A program made the position numbers and the translations under genes. Shown here piece by piece: positions 26,351-35,298 of a stretch of 64,000 nucleotides of DNA (position 1 is the stretch's first letter; each line of letters opens with the position of its first letter). Origin of the DNA: Holdemania massiliensis (GTDB lineage: Bacteria > Bacillota_I > Bacilli_A > Erysipelotrichales > Erysipelotrichaceae); assembly GCF_022440805.1 (NCBI RefSeq), contig NZ_JAKNTK010000001.1, positions 3,906,001 to 3,970,000 on the forward strand, in the 5' to 3' direction. The notes beneath the pieces are model-generated. The model made no database searches. It was not told the origin of the DNA and saw only the letters and a program-made list of their open reading frames with translations.

Positions 26351-28108
26351 ATGACTAAAATTTCACGTCGAGATTTCATCAAAGGAACGCTGGCTACGAC
26401 CGCTTCCCTTGCCGCAGCTGGATTATTGAGCGGCTGTTCCACCCAGGAACCAACGGCTACGCCGACGCCGGACAGTTCTTCCACTACCCCTTCCGCAGGT
26501 TCATGGCGCATTCCGATGGCGCCGGTCGCACAGAGCGAAATTGCGGAAACCGTTGAAACTACAGTTCTGGTTATCGGTTCGGGACACGCCGGTATTGCCG
26601 CGGCCCGTCAGGTTGCAGAAAGCGGCGTCGATGTGATTCTGATTGAAAATCAGGATGCCGACATTTATCAGGCCATGGGCAATGCTGCCGGCTGCATCAA
26701 CAGCCAGTATCTCCTGAACAAAGGCGTCGAAGCTGTCGATCCGGTTGATTTCTACAACAATTGGCAGATCAACACCAACAACGGCGGCCAGCCTGATCTG
26801 GTCATGAAATATGCCCAGCACAGCGGTGAAGCCTGCGATTGGTTTATTACCGAACTGGCAAGCGAGGAAGAAATGGCAACCACTTCCACCCAATACTGGC
26901 CTTTGAATGAAAACAACCGTGAACACATGCTGGGACAGATCGGGGTTCATAAGTTCTGGTCTTCTTCTATTGATCTGTACGGCGATTTGAAAATGACCGA
27001 TATCCATAAGCGCAACCATGCAAAAATTGAAGAATCCGGTCACGGTCAGGTCATCTTCAATACCAAAGCGCAGTATCTGCTTCAGGATGAGAGCGGAAAA
27101 ACGACCGGCTGCGTTGCGAAAAACGGCGACCGCTATGTCTGTTACAAGGCGAAAGCTGTCGTTTTGGCGACCGGTGGTTTTGGCAGCAATGACGATATGA
27201 TGCAGGATCTGTTAGCGGATCTGATTGACGAAATGCAGGAAGGCGATCAGCTAAGCAACATGCGCATGGACCGCGATGGTTCCGGAATCGCCATGGGCTA
27301 TTGGGCCGGCGGCAAGCTGGAGCATACGATTGCGACAATGGACGGCCGTACTCCTTGGATCGGCGGCAAGCCAGGTCTGGCATTGAGCATCGGTCACCCA
27401 CAGGGAATGTGGATGAACGCCAAAGGCAAGCGCTTTATGAATGAATATTGGGGTCCGATTGAGTTCCGCAACAAGCCGGTACTGCATATGAACCGCGATC
27501 GTTTCTATGCGGTCTATGATTCCCAACTGCCGGAACATCTGAAATATGTAGCACCGAATCACGGCACCAAAGATCCGACAGACGCTTTCTTAGGCAATGT
27601 CCAGAAGGCCATGGATGAAGCCGTTCAAGCGGGATCCGCCGGTGTTCAGGTCGAAGATCCGACATCCTTCTGGTATGGTGCGGAGAGCCTGGAAGAGCTG
27701 GTCAGCTTCATCGATGCCGATGAAAAAGTAAAACAGAATATTCTGACTTCAATTGAACGGTATAACGCATTATGCAAAGAAGGAAAGGATCAGGATTACG
27801 GCCGGGAACCAAGCCTGATGTTCCCGATTGAACAGGGGCCTTTCTTCCTGCAGGTCATCGACCATGACAGCAGTATCGGCAATCTGATGTGTACCATGGG
27901 CGGCTTGATTGTCGACGGTGATCAGAAGGTACTGGGTGATCAGTTTAATCCGATCCCAGGTCTGTTTGCGACCGGCAACTGCTCGGGCGGCCGCTTTGGC
28001 GAAGATTATTTCACTCCGCTGTTTGGAGCCTCCATCGGCATGTGCATTACACTGGGACGGGAATGCGGCAAGTCCGTTGTGGACTATCTCAACGAAGAAG
28101 CAATCTAA
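26351..28108 (+). CDS. Tat-exported FAD-dependent reductase (flavocytochrome c/fumarate reductase-like)
   Basis: 585 residues. The N-terminus has the twin-arginine motif SRRDFIKG (Arg6-Arg7) and then a lipobox LLSGC (Cys29), so the folded, FAD-loaded protein would be exported and lipid-anchored. The FAD_binding_2 fold shows VLVIGSGHAGIAAA, ATGGFGSND and FGEDYFTPLFGASIG. There is no FMN_bind or haem domain, so electrons must come from another protein. Relatives reduce fumarate, urocanate or other enoates outside the cell; the acceptor is unknown. The likely activator is the LytTR pair upstream. Confidence 0.88.
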   Translation: MTKISRRDFIKGTLATTASLAAAGLLSGCSTQEPTATPTPDSSSTTPSAGSWRIPMAPVAQSEIAETVETTVLVIGSGHAGIAAARQVAESGVDVILIENQDADIYQAMGNAAGCINSQYLLNKGVEAVDPVDFYNNWQINTNNGGQPDLVMKYAQHSGEACDWFITELASEEEMATTSTQYWPLNENNREHMLGQIGVHKFWSSSIDLYGDLKMTDIHKRNHAKIEESGHGQVIFNTKAQYLLQDESGKTTGCVAKNGDRYVCYKAKAVVLATGGFGSNDDMMQDLLADLIDEMQEGDQLSNMRMDRDGSGIAMGYWAGGKLEHTIATMDGRTPWIGGKPGLALSIGHPQGMWMNAKGKRFMNEYWGPIEFRNKPVLHMNRDRFYAVYDSQLPEHLKYVAPNHGTKDPTDAFLGNVQKAMDEAVQAGSAGVQVEDPTSFWYGAESLEELVSFIDADEKVKQNILTSIERYNALCKEGKDQDYGREPSLMFPIEQGPFFLQVIDHDSSIGNLMCTMGGLIVDGDQKVLGDQFNPIPGLFATGNCSGGRFGEDYFTPLFGASIGMCITLGRECGKSVVDYLNEEAI

Positions 28109-28127
28109 TTCTATTGATTTTTAAGCG

Positions 28128-28151
28128 AAACTCCGAAGCCTCGGAGTTTTT
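28128..28151 (+). terminator. Terminator of the Tat reductase gene
   Basis: AAACTCCGA-AGCC-TCGGAGTTTTTC, a 9-bp stem 20 bases past the stop. Confidence 0.85.
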
Positions 28152-28298
28152 CTCTTTCCGCTAACTATCGGTCCGCAGAATGGTTGATACAATTTGTCCC
28201 TGCCCCTTAGTGAACGCACGCTTCGATGAAAATTCTGCCCGTCCGCTTTCTCCGATTCCAACGATCTTCCATTTCTTTCACTGTCATTTCCCGCTTCG

Positions 28299-28307
28299 TG
28301 ATACAAT
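28299..28307 (+). promoter_or_regulatory. Extended -10 box of the aldehyde dehydrogenase gene
   Basis: TGATACAAT (TGn plus TACAAT) lies 25 bases before the ATG, and ACAGGAGGA follows as ribosome site. The -35 region is weak. Confidence 0.5.
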
Positions 28308-28331
28308 AAGAGAAACAGGAGGATAGACATT

Positions 28332-29696
28332 ATGGAAATTAAAACCTGTGTCGAAAACCAGCGAACTTACTTTAAGACCCATGCGACGCTGAGCTATGCG
28401 TTTCGTTATGAAGCGCTGACCTTATTACAGCGTGTGATTCGGGATCATGAACTGGAAATCATGGAGGCCCTGAAACAAGATCTGGGCAAGTCGGATTTTG
28501 AATCCTATATGAGCGAAATCGGGATCGTCCTTGAAGAATTAAATTATGCCAAAAAACACTTAAAACAGTGGATGAAACCGCAACGTGTGCCGACGCCGCT
28601 CGCCCAATTTCCGGCGGTCAGCTTTACCCTGGCCGAGCCGTATGGCGTCGCGTTAATCATGGCGCCCTGGAATTACCCCTTCCAGCTGACTTTGAGTCCG
28701 TTGATTGGAGCGATTGCCGCCGGCAACTGCGCGATTGTCAAGCCCTCCGCGTATGCCCCGGCAACCTCACACCTGATTGCTGAGCTGTTAGGCACCATCT
28801 ATGATGAAAACTACATCGCTGTCATTGAAGGCGGCCGGGAAGAAAATTCCGAATTGCTTCAACAGCGCTTTGATACGATCTTTTTCACCGGCGGCGTTCA
28901 GGTTGGCCGGCTGGTGATGAAACAGGCGTCCAAGTGGCTGACCCCGGTGACGCTGGAGTTAGGCGGCAAGAGTCCTTGCCTGGTGGATGCTTCAGCCGAT
29001 ATTCAGCTGGCTGCCAGAAGAATTATTTTCGGCAAACTGCTCAATGCCGGTCAAACCTGTGTGGCCCCGGACTACATCCTGGTGGATCAGCGAGTCAAAG
29101 CGCCGTTGATTGAAGCTCTGCGCTCTGAGATCCACCGTCAGTACGGTACAAATCCAACATTGAATGAGAATTATCCGCGGATCATCAACGAAAAACATGA
29201 ACAACGCTTATCCGCAGCGTTGGCTGGTCAGCCAATCTTATGCGGCGGTCTTTGGAATCAGCACAAACTGATGCCAACGCTGGTTGATGAACCGGAATCA
29301 GATTCCATTTTAATGCAGGAAGAAATCTTCGGCCCAATCCTGCCAATTCTCTCCTACACCCATTTCAGCGAAGCGCTGCGGTTTGTGGAGCAGCGGGAAA
29401 AACCGCTGGCAGCCTATCTGTTCAGTGAAAACCAAAAACATCGGGATCGCTTCCTGCGTGAATGTTCGTTTGGGGGAGGCTGCATTAATGATACGATTAT
29501 TCATCTGGCAACCTCCGCGATGCCGTTTGGCGGCGTGGGACAGAGCGGCATGGGCGGCTATCATGGATTGGCCAGCTTCAACGCTTTCTCCCATACCAAA
29601 AGCATTGTTGACAAGTCAACCTGGATTGATCTGCCTGTCCGATATCAGCCGGTTGCTCCTTGGAAATCAAAACTGCTGCGGAAATTCATGAAATAA
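28332..29696 (+). CDS. Aldehyde dehydrogenase, ALDH3/YwdH class
   Basis: 454 residues, the shorter ALDH3-like length. Motifs: IMAPWNYPFQLTL (NAD site), LELGGKSPC with the general-base Glu, NAGQTCVAPDYILV with the catalytic Cys and QEEIFGPILPI. It oxidises aldehydes (often fatty or aromatic) with NAD(P). Own promoter and terminator, so it is a single-gene unit. Confidence 0.93.
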   Translation: MEIKTCVENQRTYFKTHATLSYAFRYEALTLLQRVIRDHELEIMEALKQDLGKSDFESYMSEIGIVLEELNYAKKHLKQWMKPQRVPTPLAQFPAVSFTLAEPYGVALIMAPWNYPFQLTLSPLIGAIAAGNCAIVKPSAYAPATSHLIAELLGTIYDENYIAVIEGGREENSELLQQRFDTIFFTGGVQVGRLVMKQASKWLTPVTLELGGKSPCLVDASADIQLAARRIIFGKLLNAGQTCVAPDYILVDQRVKAPLIEALRSEIHRQYGTNPTLNENYPRIINEKHEQRLSAALAGQPILCGGLWNQHKLMPTLVDEPESDSILMQEEIFGPILPILSYTHFSEALRFVEQREKPLAAYLFSENQKHRDRFLRECSFGGGCINDTIIHLATSAMPFGGVGQSGMGGYHGLASFNAFSHTKSIVDKSTWIDLPVRYQPVAPWKSKLLRKFMK

Positions 29697-29721
29697 TAAA
29701 TTGCTAAACTTCAACCATCAG

Positions 29722-29750
29722 AAAACGGCAGCGTCAATCTGCCGTTTTTT
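29722..29750. terminator. Terminator after the aldehyde dehydrogenase gene
   Basis: AAAACGGCAG-CGTCAAT-CTGCCGTTTTTT, a 10-bp stem with T runs on both strands; separates convergent genes. Confidence 0.9.
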
Positions 29751-29779
29751 CATTTCCAATCGTTTCACTGCAGGGAATA

Positions 29780-30430
29780 TTATTCGCCTTTCTTGCGCTG
29801 ATCATAATCCGCATTCAGTTCTGCAGCCCAGTCGTCATCTAGTTCTTCCATGCCCTGAATTTTTGATATTACCGAATCGATTGCTTTATATTTTGCCTTT
29901 AATCCACTTTTATCCGCGTGGAAATTCGCTGAACGATTCGCACGGATGCCCATCGAGTCCGCAGTCTTGACTGCATCAATATTCGCGCCCAGAAAGAGAA
30001 ACTCCCAATGATACCACTCTTTCTGTTTTTCAATCAGATTTCTAACCTGAGATAGGGAATATTCCTGGCTGGAATTTTCCATTCCATCTGTGGTGATAAT
30101 GAACAATGTCTTTTCCGGTCGGTTCTCTTTTCTCATGGACTGATGCAGCCAGGAAAAGTGAGTGATAGATTTGCCCACCGCATCCAACAAAGCGGTGCTG
30201 CCGCGGACATAATATTCATCCTCGCTCAAGGCTCCCACCTGCATGATCGGAACTCGATCTAAAACAACATCCGTCTGATCATCAAATAAAATCAGCGAGA
30301 TCCGTGCCGCACTTCCCTGTCGTTTCTGCTTTTCAATGAGTGCGTTAAAACCTCCTATCGTATCGCTTTCTAATCCTGCCATGCTTCCGCTGCGGTCTAA
30401 AATAAAAACAATTTCTGTCGTCGCTTTCAT
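29780..30430 (-). CDS. VWA-domain protein
   Basis: 216 residues made almost wholly of one von Willebrand A fold. FILDRSGSMAGLESD is the D-x-S-x-S MIDAS motif; a Thr (RGSTALLDA) and DGMEN complete the metal site. No signal peptide, so it is cytoplasmic. Ribosome site AAAGGAGGCAAGACG. It lies 76 bases downstream of the macro-domain-like gene and probably shares its transcript. VWA and macro-domain proteins often co-occur, but the joint function is not known. Confidence 0.85.
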   Translation of the reverse strand: MKATTEIVFILDRSGSMAGLESDTIGGFNALIEKQKRQGSAARISLILFDDQTDVVLDRVPIMQVGALSEDEYYVRGSTALLDAVGKSITHFSWLHQSMRKENRPEKTLFIITTDGMENSSQEYSLSQVRNLIEKQKEWYHWEFLFLGANIDAVKTADSMGIRANRSANFHADKSGLKAKYKAIDSVISKIQGMEELDDDWAAELNADYDQRKKGE

Positions 30431-30505
30431 CGTCTTGCCTCCTTTGTGCTTTCAGTTTAACCTGAAACGGACCCGCAAAGGTCGCATTCAAAGCGACAAT
30501 GATCA

Positions 30506-31522
30506 TTAAAAGGAACGGCCGCCCAACAACGGCTGATCCAAGGCAAACAGCACTTCGTTAATCTGCGTGATATCATAGATTTCCTGCTCCACAAAGTACT
30601 CGACAATGATATCCAGCTTACTGGCGTGGGTCAGCGCGTAGCCTGCCCGTCCGATTAAATCTTTTATCTCGTCTAAATTCAGTTCCAGTGCTATCGCTAG
30701 AGCCAGCGCGGTGGTTTTGCTTGGACGGTAATCTTTCTCAGTCCTGATTTTTGAAAACAGTCGACGGTCAATGTTAGCGCCTTTATAAACCTGAGGATCG
30801 GTCTTTCCTTTTTCATCAATCAGCCGCAGCAGTGATTGGGAAAAAGACGCTTCCCGTTGGGCAAGCAGCTGGTTTAATGACCGCGATTTTAGGGTTTCCC
30901 CGATCCGCTGAAAATCCTGTTCGTTTGTTTCGGGCTCCATATCGCTCAGAACGGTTTCATTCAGTTCCCATCCATCCTGAACCGCTTCCTCTTCCTGCTC
31001 CTCCTCCAGAGGAGCGATGAAGTTTTTCATTTTTGCGAAGACCCGCCCCGTTGGGAATATGGACAGATCGCTGATATAGCGTTCGTCAATATAGCTTTGA
31101 ATTGACGTCAGCAAAGAACCAGAAAGCTCCCAGGTCTGTCGGCGATCAACGGCCAATGTCACACTCATTTCATGATTCATCAGAAATTCGTTGATCGTAC
31201 CAATCAGCCTTCGCAGGATTACAGCCTGAGATTCTGAGCTCAATTCAAGCTCAGGAAAAGGAATTACCACTGAGGCACAGTTTTCCTCAGCGGCTTCCGT
31301 TAACGCTTGTTTATAGCTTTGCGCAAGCGTCTCGCCTTGGTTGCATGGATCGCTTTGTTCCCGTACAAAAATCAGAAGCGGCGCGTCAGCCTGTTTAAGC
31401 CGCTGAGTCCTGCCTGCGTTTTGTTTTATTTTTATGTCACGCTGATCAAAAGGAGCTGCATACTGGATAAGGGCATCCGCATGGATCAGCCCTGACTCCT
31501 TGCTTACAATCTCAAACGGCAT
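30506..31522 (-). CDS. Degenerate macro-domain protein with conserved C-terminal helical domain
   Basis: The start MPFEIVSKES at 31522 lies 5 bases after the previous stop. A canonical macro protein of this family would read NAAN and GGGGVDG near the N-terminus and GIYGYP later; here the aligned parts are ADALIQYAAP, no glycine loop and PELELSSES, so ADP-ribose binding is probably lost. The C-terminal ~125 residues (SFSQSLLRLIDEKGKTDPQV, then FSKIR, LALAIALELNLDEIKDLIGR) are intact and match the HTH-like domain that follows macro domains in gut Firmicutes. 338 residues. Confidence 0.65.
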   Translation of the reverse strand: MPFEIVSKESGLIHADALIQYAAPFDQRDIKIKQNAGRTQRLKQADAPLLIFVREQSDPCNQGETLAQSYKQALTEAAEENCASVVIPFPELELSSESQAVILRRLIGTINEFLMNHEMSVTLAVDRRQTWELSGSLLTSIQSYIDERYISDLSIFPTGRVFAKMKNFIAPLEEEQEEEAVQDGWELNETVLSDMEPETNEQDFQRIGETLKSRSLNQLLAQREASFSQSLLRLIDEKGKTDPQVYKGANIDRRLFSKIRTEKDYRPSKTTALALAIALELNLDEIKDLIGRAGYALTHASKLDIIVEYFVEQEIYDITQINEVLFALDQPLLGGRSF

Positions 31523-31526
31523 TCTT

Positions 31527-31850
31527 TCACTCACTTTCGCTGATCGAAGTTCTTCGTTTTCCAAGCCCTCCGCCAAGCAACGCGATCAGCGCGTAGGCCG
31601 GGCAATAAATCCAGGCACTTTCATTAAAATACAGGAAGATCGCAGGCAGAAAAAGCAGACCTGTAACCAATGCAAAAGCTGTTACGGCCCCTGCTTTGCG
31701 GGCATGGGCAGCTGCGATGATCAGCGTGATCAAAGGCATGCCCACCAGCATCATGACCATCGCCATGCCGGTATTGCGAATCAATAGCGGAAGCAGAGTA
31801 AAGTTAAGCAGCATGAGAAGCAAATAGGGTAAATGAACTTGAATGCGCAT
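31527..31850 (-). CDS. Small four-segment membrane protein
   Basis: ATG 31850 follows GAGGGAGAAAAAC; the longer frame overlaps the preceding gene. 107 residues with about four hydrophobic segments (YLLLMLLNFTLLPLL, MAMVMMLVGMPLITLII, AVTAFALVTGLLFLPAIF and a weaker one), no family recognised. It is between the C_GCAxxG_C_C gene and the macro-like gene in one run of genes. Confidence 0.6.
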   Translation of the reverse strand: MRIQVHLPYLLLMLLNFTLLPLLIRNTGMAMVMMLVGMPLITLIIAAAHARKAGAVTAFALVTGLLFLPAIFLYFNESAWIYCPAYALIALLGGGLGKRRTSISESE

Positions 31851-31885
31851 TGTTTTTCTCCCTCTCTTGAAATTCGGTGTTTCGA

Positions 31886-32329
31886 TCAAAGCTGATCTGC
31901 TGTCTGGTCTGGATTCTGCCGATCTTCAGTCAGGATTCCAGCTTCCATCAGAACCGCTTCCAGAATATCCGCACAGTTTTCGACTGTCGCTGCACAACGG
32001 CGTTCCGGTCGAAAAAGACGCGGCTTAATTTCATCACAGCGCAACGATCCCAAGCGCGTCCGCACCTGTTCGACAACGGCTTGGGTCAGCGGTTTTAATT
32101 CTGGACAATCATGCGCTTTGGTTTTGACAATCAAATATCCTAACGCACAGACAGCGCCGGTCAGGGCTCCGCAGACATCGCCAACCTGCAGCCCGCCGCC
32201 TAGTCCCGCCATCAGATGACAGGCATTTTCATCCAAATTGAGTTTCAGTGCGGCATTGGTTCCATAAACCAAGCTTTCCGCACAATTATATCCCTGTTCA
32301 TAATAGTGAAGCGCCTGTTCTTTCAACAT
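31886..32329 (-). CDS. C_GCAxxG_C_C family protein
   Basis: 147 residues with the defining pattern: GYNCAESLVYG, a glycine stretch LGGGLQVGD, CGALTGAVCALG and later Cys residues. The family is thought to be redox-active, often selenium- or iron-linked, but has no settled function. Ribosome site AGGAGG lies eight bases before the ATG. Confidence 0.85.
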   Translation of the reverse strand: MLKEQALHYYEQGYNCAESLVYGTNAALKLNLDENACHLMAGLGGGLQVGDVCGALTGAVCALGYLIVKTKAHDCPELKPLTQAVVEQVRTRLGSLRCDEIKPRLFRPERRCAATVENCADILEAVLMEAGILTEDRQNPDQTADQL

Positions 32330-32435
32330 TTCCCATTCCTCCTGCTTTTTCTTAATGATACCGAAGTTCCTGTACTTTGAAAAGAAAAATTCCTGACGGT
32401 GTGACAGAAAACTAAGGCAATTCCATCTTCCAAGT

Positions 32436-32510
32436 TTATTTTAGCTGAAATAAAAGGAACTGCGTACTCCCTACTGGTGAATTCTGGCCGCTTCGCAACG
32501 AGCAGCCCAT
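32436..32510 (-). CDS. Possible 24-aa small ORF before the C_GCAxxG_C_C gene
   Basis: ATG 32510 is preceded by GAAGGAGGACGAAG, a strong ribosome site with correct spacing, and the frame starts MGCSLRSGQN. It lies between MsrA and the C_GCAxxG_C_C gene and ends 107 bases before the latter. It may be a leader peptide or chance; no terminator is evident. An inverted repeat (about 32452-32545, AAAAGGAA/TTCCTTTT) encloses it. Confidence 0.3.
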   Translation of the reverse strand: MGCSLRSGQNSPVGSTQFLLFQLK

Positions 32511-32591
32511 CTTCGTCCTCCTTCGGGTTTGCAATTCCTTTTGATCTTCGTTTTCCTTTAAGTTCCTGTAAGCTCCAACATGGGTTCGGCC

Positions 32592-33095
32592 TTATTTCGC
32601 TTTCCTCTCCTGCGGAAGGATCCGGGAGAAATCAACGTGGCAATAGCCGTGCGGATGGTGCACGAGATAGTCCTGATGTTCTTCTTCGGCGTCATAAAAG
32701 CGGACTAACCGCTGCACCTCAGTGACAATTGGACGATCATAGAACTTCTGCCGTTCAGCCACAAACTGCCTTGCCGTAATCCAGTCTTCCTCATTGTCCG
32801 GATAAATGCCGGTACGATAGGAAGTTCCCACATCGTTGCCCTGCCGGTTCAGCGAAGTCGGATCGATGATTCTGAACAAGTGATCCAGCAGCTGCGGCAG
32901 AGAGATCTCATTTTCATCATATTGGATCCATACGCATTCCGCATGACCGCTGATCTGCCGCTTTACCTGATCATAGACGGGATTTTCCAAAGTTCCCTGA
33001 GCATAACCGACACGGGTTTTAACAACGCCTTTTAAGCGCCGGTAATACTCCTGAACGCCCCAGAAGCACCCGCCGGCGACAACGATTTCCTTCAT
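32592..33095 (-). CDS. msrA: Peptide methionine sulfoxide reductase A
   Basis: 167 residues; the start at 33095 overlaps the Nudix stop (ATGA). GGCFWGVQEYY carries the catalytic Cys, GYAQG and YHP-type HHPHGYCHVD complete the family pattern. It reduces methionine-S-sulfoxide with thioredoxin. Third gene of the sulfatase-Nudix-MsrA run. Confidence 0.93.
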   Translation of the reverse strand: MKEIVVAGGCFWGVQEYYRRLKGVVKTRVGYAQGTLENPVYDQVKRQISGHAECVWIQYDENEISLPQLLDHLFRIIDPTSLNRQGNDVGTSYRTGIYPDNEEDWITARQFVAERQKFYDRPIVTEVQRLVRFYDAEEEHQDYLVHHPHGYCHVDFSRILPQERKAK

Positions 33096-33688
33096 TCTTC
33101 CGCTTCCTTTCCCTGTTCTTTTTCCGCTTTCCACAGCCGTGCCCGGCGGATGAGCTTGGCATAGACCGGCAGCATCAGTGCTTCACTGACCACCTGCGGC
33201 AGATCCTCGACCGGAATCCAAGCCACAGCGCTGTTTTCATCTACTTTGACAGTCAGTTTCTGATCCATTGGCGCAATAAACAGATAGGTCACGTTGAGAT
33301 GATCATGCGCCTTGACCGGCTTGCCATGTTTCGTGTGCGCGGGTACCGGCAGAACATCCAGCGCCAGAATTTCCCGGGAAAACGGCGTCAGCTCCGTGAT
33401 CCCGCTTTCTTCCTTGGCCTCCCGCAGTGCCACCGCAAACAGATCCGATTCCCCATCGGCATGTCCGCCCAGCCAGGAATACGACTGATAAATGTTATGA
33501 TAGGCCATTAAAACCTGATCCATCGCCTCGTTCATCACCCAAGCTGAGGAAGAAACATGCGCTTCTTCATTTTCCCGGATCAGAACGTTGTCCATGTCAA
33601 GATAGTTCAAAAACTGTTCCTTGTCGGTTTTTTCCTGCTCATTGAACGGGATATAACTGCGGATCGCATCACGCCATGTCTTGTTCTG
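33092..33688 (-). CDS. Nudix hydrolase
   Basis: 198 residues. The Nudix box is GHADGESDLFAVALREAKEE plus SGI, so the metal-binding E-E pair is present. The N-terminal part (DNVLIRENEEAHVSSSAWVM) is like that of the larger unknown Nudix group. The start overlaps the sulfatase end by 20 bases and the stop overlaps msrA, so all three are translated together. Substrate unknown. Confidence 0.88.
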   Translation of the reverse strand, partial: QNKTWRDAIRSYIPFNEQEKTDKEQFLNYLDMDNVLIRENEEAHVSSSAWVMNEAMDQVLMAYHNIYQSYSWLGGHADGESDLFAVALREAKEESGITELTPFSREILALDVLPVPAHTKHGKPVKAHDHLNVTYLFIAPMDQKLTVKVDENSAVAWIPVEDLPQVVSEALMLPVYAKLIRRARLWKAEKEQGKEAEE

Positions 33689-35075
33689 CATTTGGATTCT
33701 CCTTTGGATATTCTGCATCCACTTCGTCCAGCCAGTTATGCAGCAGGATATGGAACTGACTTACTAAATCAGGATGTTCGGCCGCTACATTATGAGCTTC
33801 CGAAAGATCCTGTTCCAGATCAAACAGCCGCACACTTTGATCTTCATAAAATTCAATATATTTCCATTTCCCGCAGCGCAGCGAAGATCCCGGCGTTCCG
33901 CCCTGATTGCCATAGTGCGGATAATGCCAGAAAATCGGCCCGCGGTCCAATTTCGTTTCTGGATGAAGCAGCACCGGCGCCAGACTCATGCCGTCTTTAT
34001 GCTGCTCAGGGCGCAGCGGCAGACCACACAGCTCCAGCAAGGTTGGGTAAAAATCCGGGCTCGTCGCTAACGCGTGACTTACACTGCCCGCCGCGATTTT
34101 CCCCGGCCAGCGGAAAAATAGAGGTTCCCGTACTGCCCCTTCAAACATCCAACCCTTGCCTTCGGATAGTGGAAAATTACAGGTTGGGGAATGTTCCGCC
34201 GTGGCCAGACCGCCATTGTCGGACGTAAAGATCACGATCGTATTTTCATCCAGCGCCTCCGCTTTCAGTGTTTCCATCAGACAGCCTACTCCATCATCCA
34301 AGGCCTTGATCATCGCTGCATAAACCGGATCCGACTGGATGATCCGGCGGGTAACACGCTGGTTCTTTTTCTGCATGATCGGAAAGGCTTCCCCAATTTC
34401 AAACGGCTCCTGCTGATCCAGACCCATGCGCTTCGCCTTCGCTTCAAAATAGGCAATATCCTCGGCTTTGGCCTGCAGCGGCGTATGGACCGCATAATGC
34501 CAGAGATTCAGGAAAAACGGACGCTGCCGATCCCGCTGCTGAATCAGCGAAATTGCCTCGGAGCTGATCCGATCCGTCAGATATTCCCCTTCCGGGCCAT
34601 CACTGAGATTTTCCATGTGGTATGGACTGAAATAACCTTTCTTCGGATGTCCCCACCAGCTTCCGCCGAGGTTGACGTCAAAGCCATGGAACTGCGGATA
34701 AGTGGCGGCTTTCCCTAGGTGCCATTTTCCCACATGCCAGGTTTGATAACCCGCTTCCTGAAATGCCTTGGCCAGCGAGAATTCACTGAGCGGCAGCTCT
34801 TTCACATAGGGGGCGTCGATCAGCTTGCCCCGACATGGATGATAGTTTTCATGATCAATCCAATCGGTTACTTTTAAGCGTGCCGGATATTTTCCGGTTA
34901 AGATACTGGCACGGCTGGGAGAACAAACCGGACAGGCCGCATAAGCCTGATCAAATGCCATCCCTTCCGCACACAGCTTGTCGATATTCGGCGTTTCGTA
35001 AAAGGAACTGCCCTGGCAGCTTAAGTCCATCCATCCCAGGTCGTCGATTAAAATCATAATTACATTGGGCTGCAT
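33669..35075 (-). CDS. Sulfatase (formylglycine type)
   Basis: ATG 35075 follows AAGGAGGAAAAGTG. The N-terminal metal site is MILIDDLGW; CSPSRASILTG is the Cys-type sulfatase signature whose Cys becomes formylglycine. GHPKKGYF and FTSDNGG follow. There is no signal peptide, so it acts in the cytoplasm, on a sulfated sugar or phospho-sugar brought in by transport. 468 residues. The Cys-type needs a maturase such as anSME, not seen in this window. Confidence 0.92.
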   Translation of the reverse strand: MQPNVIMILIDDLGWMDLSCQGSSFYETPNIDKLCAEGMAFDQAYAACPVCSPSRASILTGKYPARLKVTDWIDHENYHPCRGKLIDAPYVKELPLSEFSLAKAFQEAGYQTWHVGKWHLGKAATYPQFHGFDVNLGGSWWGHPKKGYFSPYHMENLSDGPEGEYLTDRISSEAISLIQQRDRQRPFFLNLWHYAVHTPLQAKAEDIAYFEAKAKRMGLDQQEPFEIGEAFPIMQKKNQRVTRRIIQSDPVYAAMIKALDDGVGCLMETLKAEALDENTIVIFTSDNGGLATAEHSPTCNFPLSEGKGWMFEGAVREPLFFRWPGKIAAGSVSHALATSPDFYPTLLELCGLPLRPEQHKDGMSLAPVLLHPETKLDRGPIFWHYPHYGNQGGTPGSSLRCGKWKYIEFYEDQSVRLFDLEQDLSEAHNVAAEHPDLVSQFHILLHNWLDEVDAEYPKENPNAEQDMA

Positions 35076-35298
35076 CACTTTTCCTCCTTGTTGTAATCCG
35101 CTCTCGATCATTGAACAGAGTACGCTCCGTCTTTCGACGCGTTGATTGATTTCATGTCAGTGAGGAATACCGAGGTCTCTTTATCCGCCACTGCCGTTCC
35201 TGTTGTTTTTCGTGATTTCGCTTTCCATCGATCGAAATGAAAGAGTCCTGATTCTTATTGAACGCTTGATCGCATCGATCCCAGCTTAACTTCTCAGA

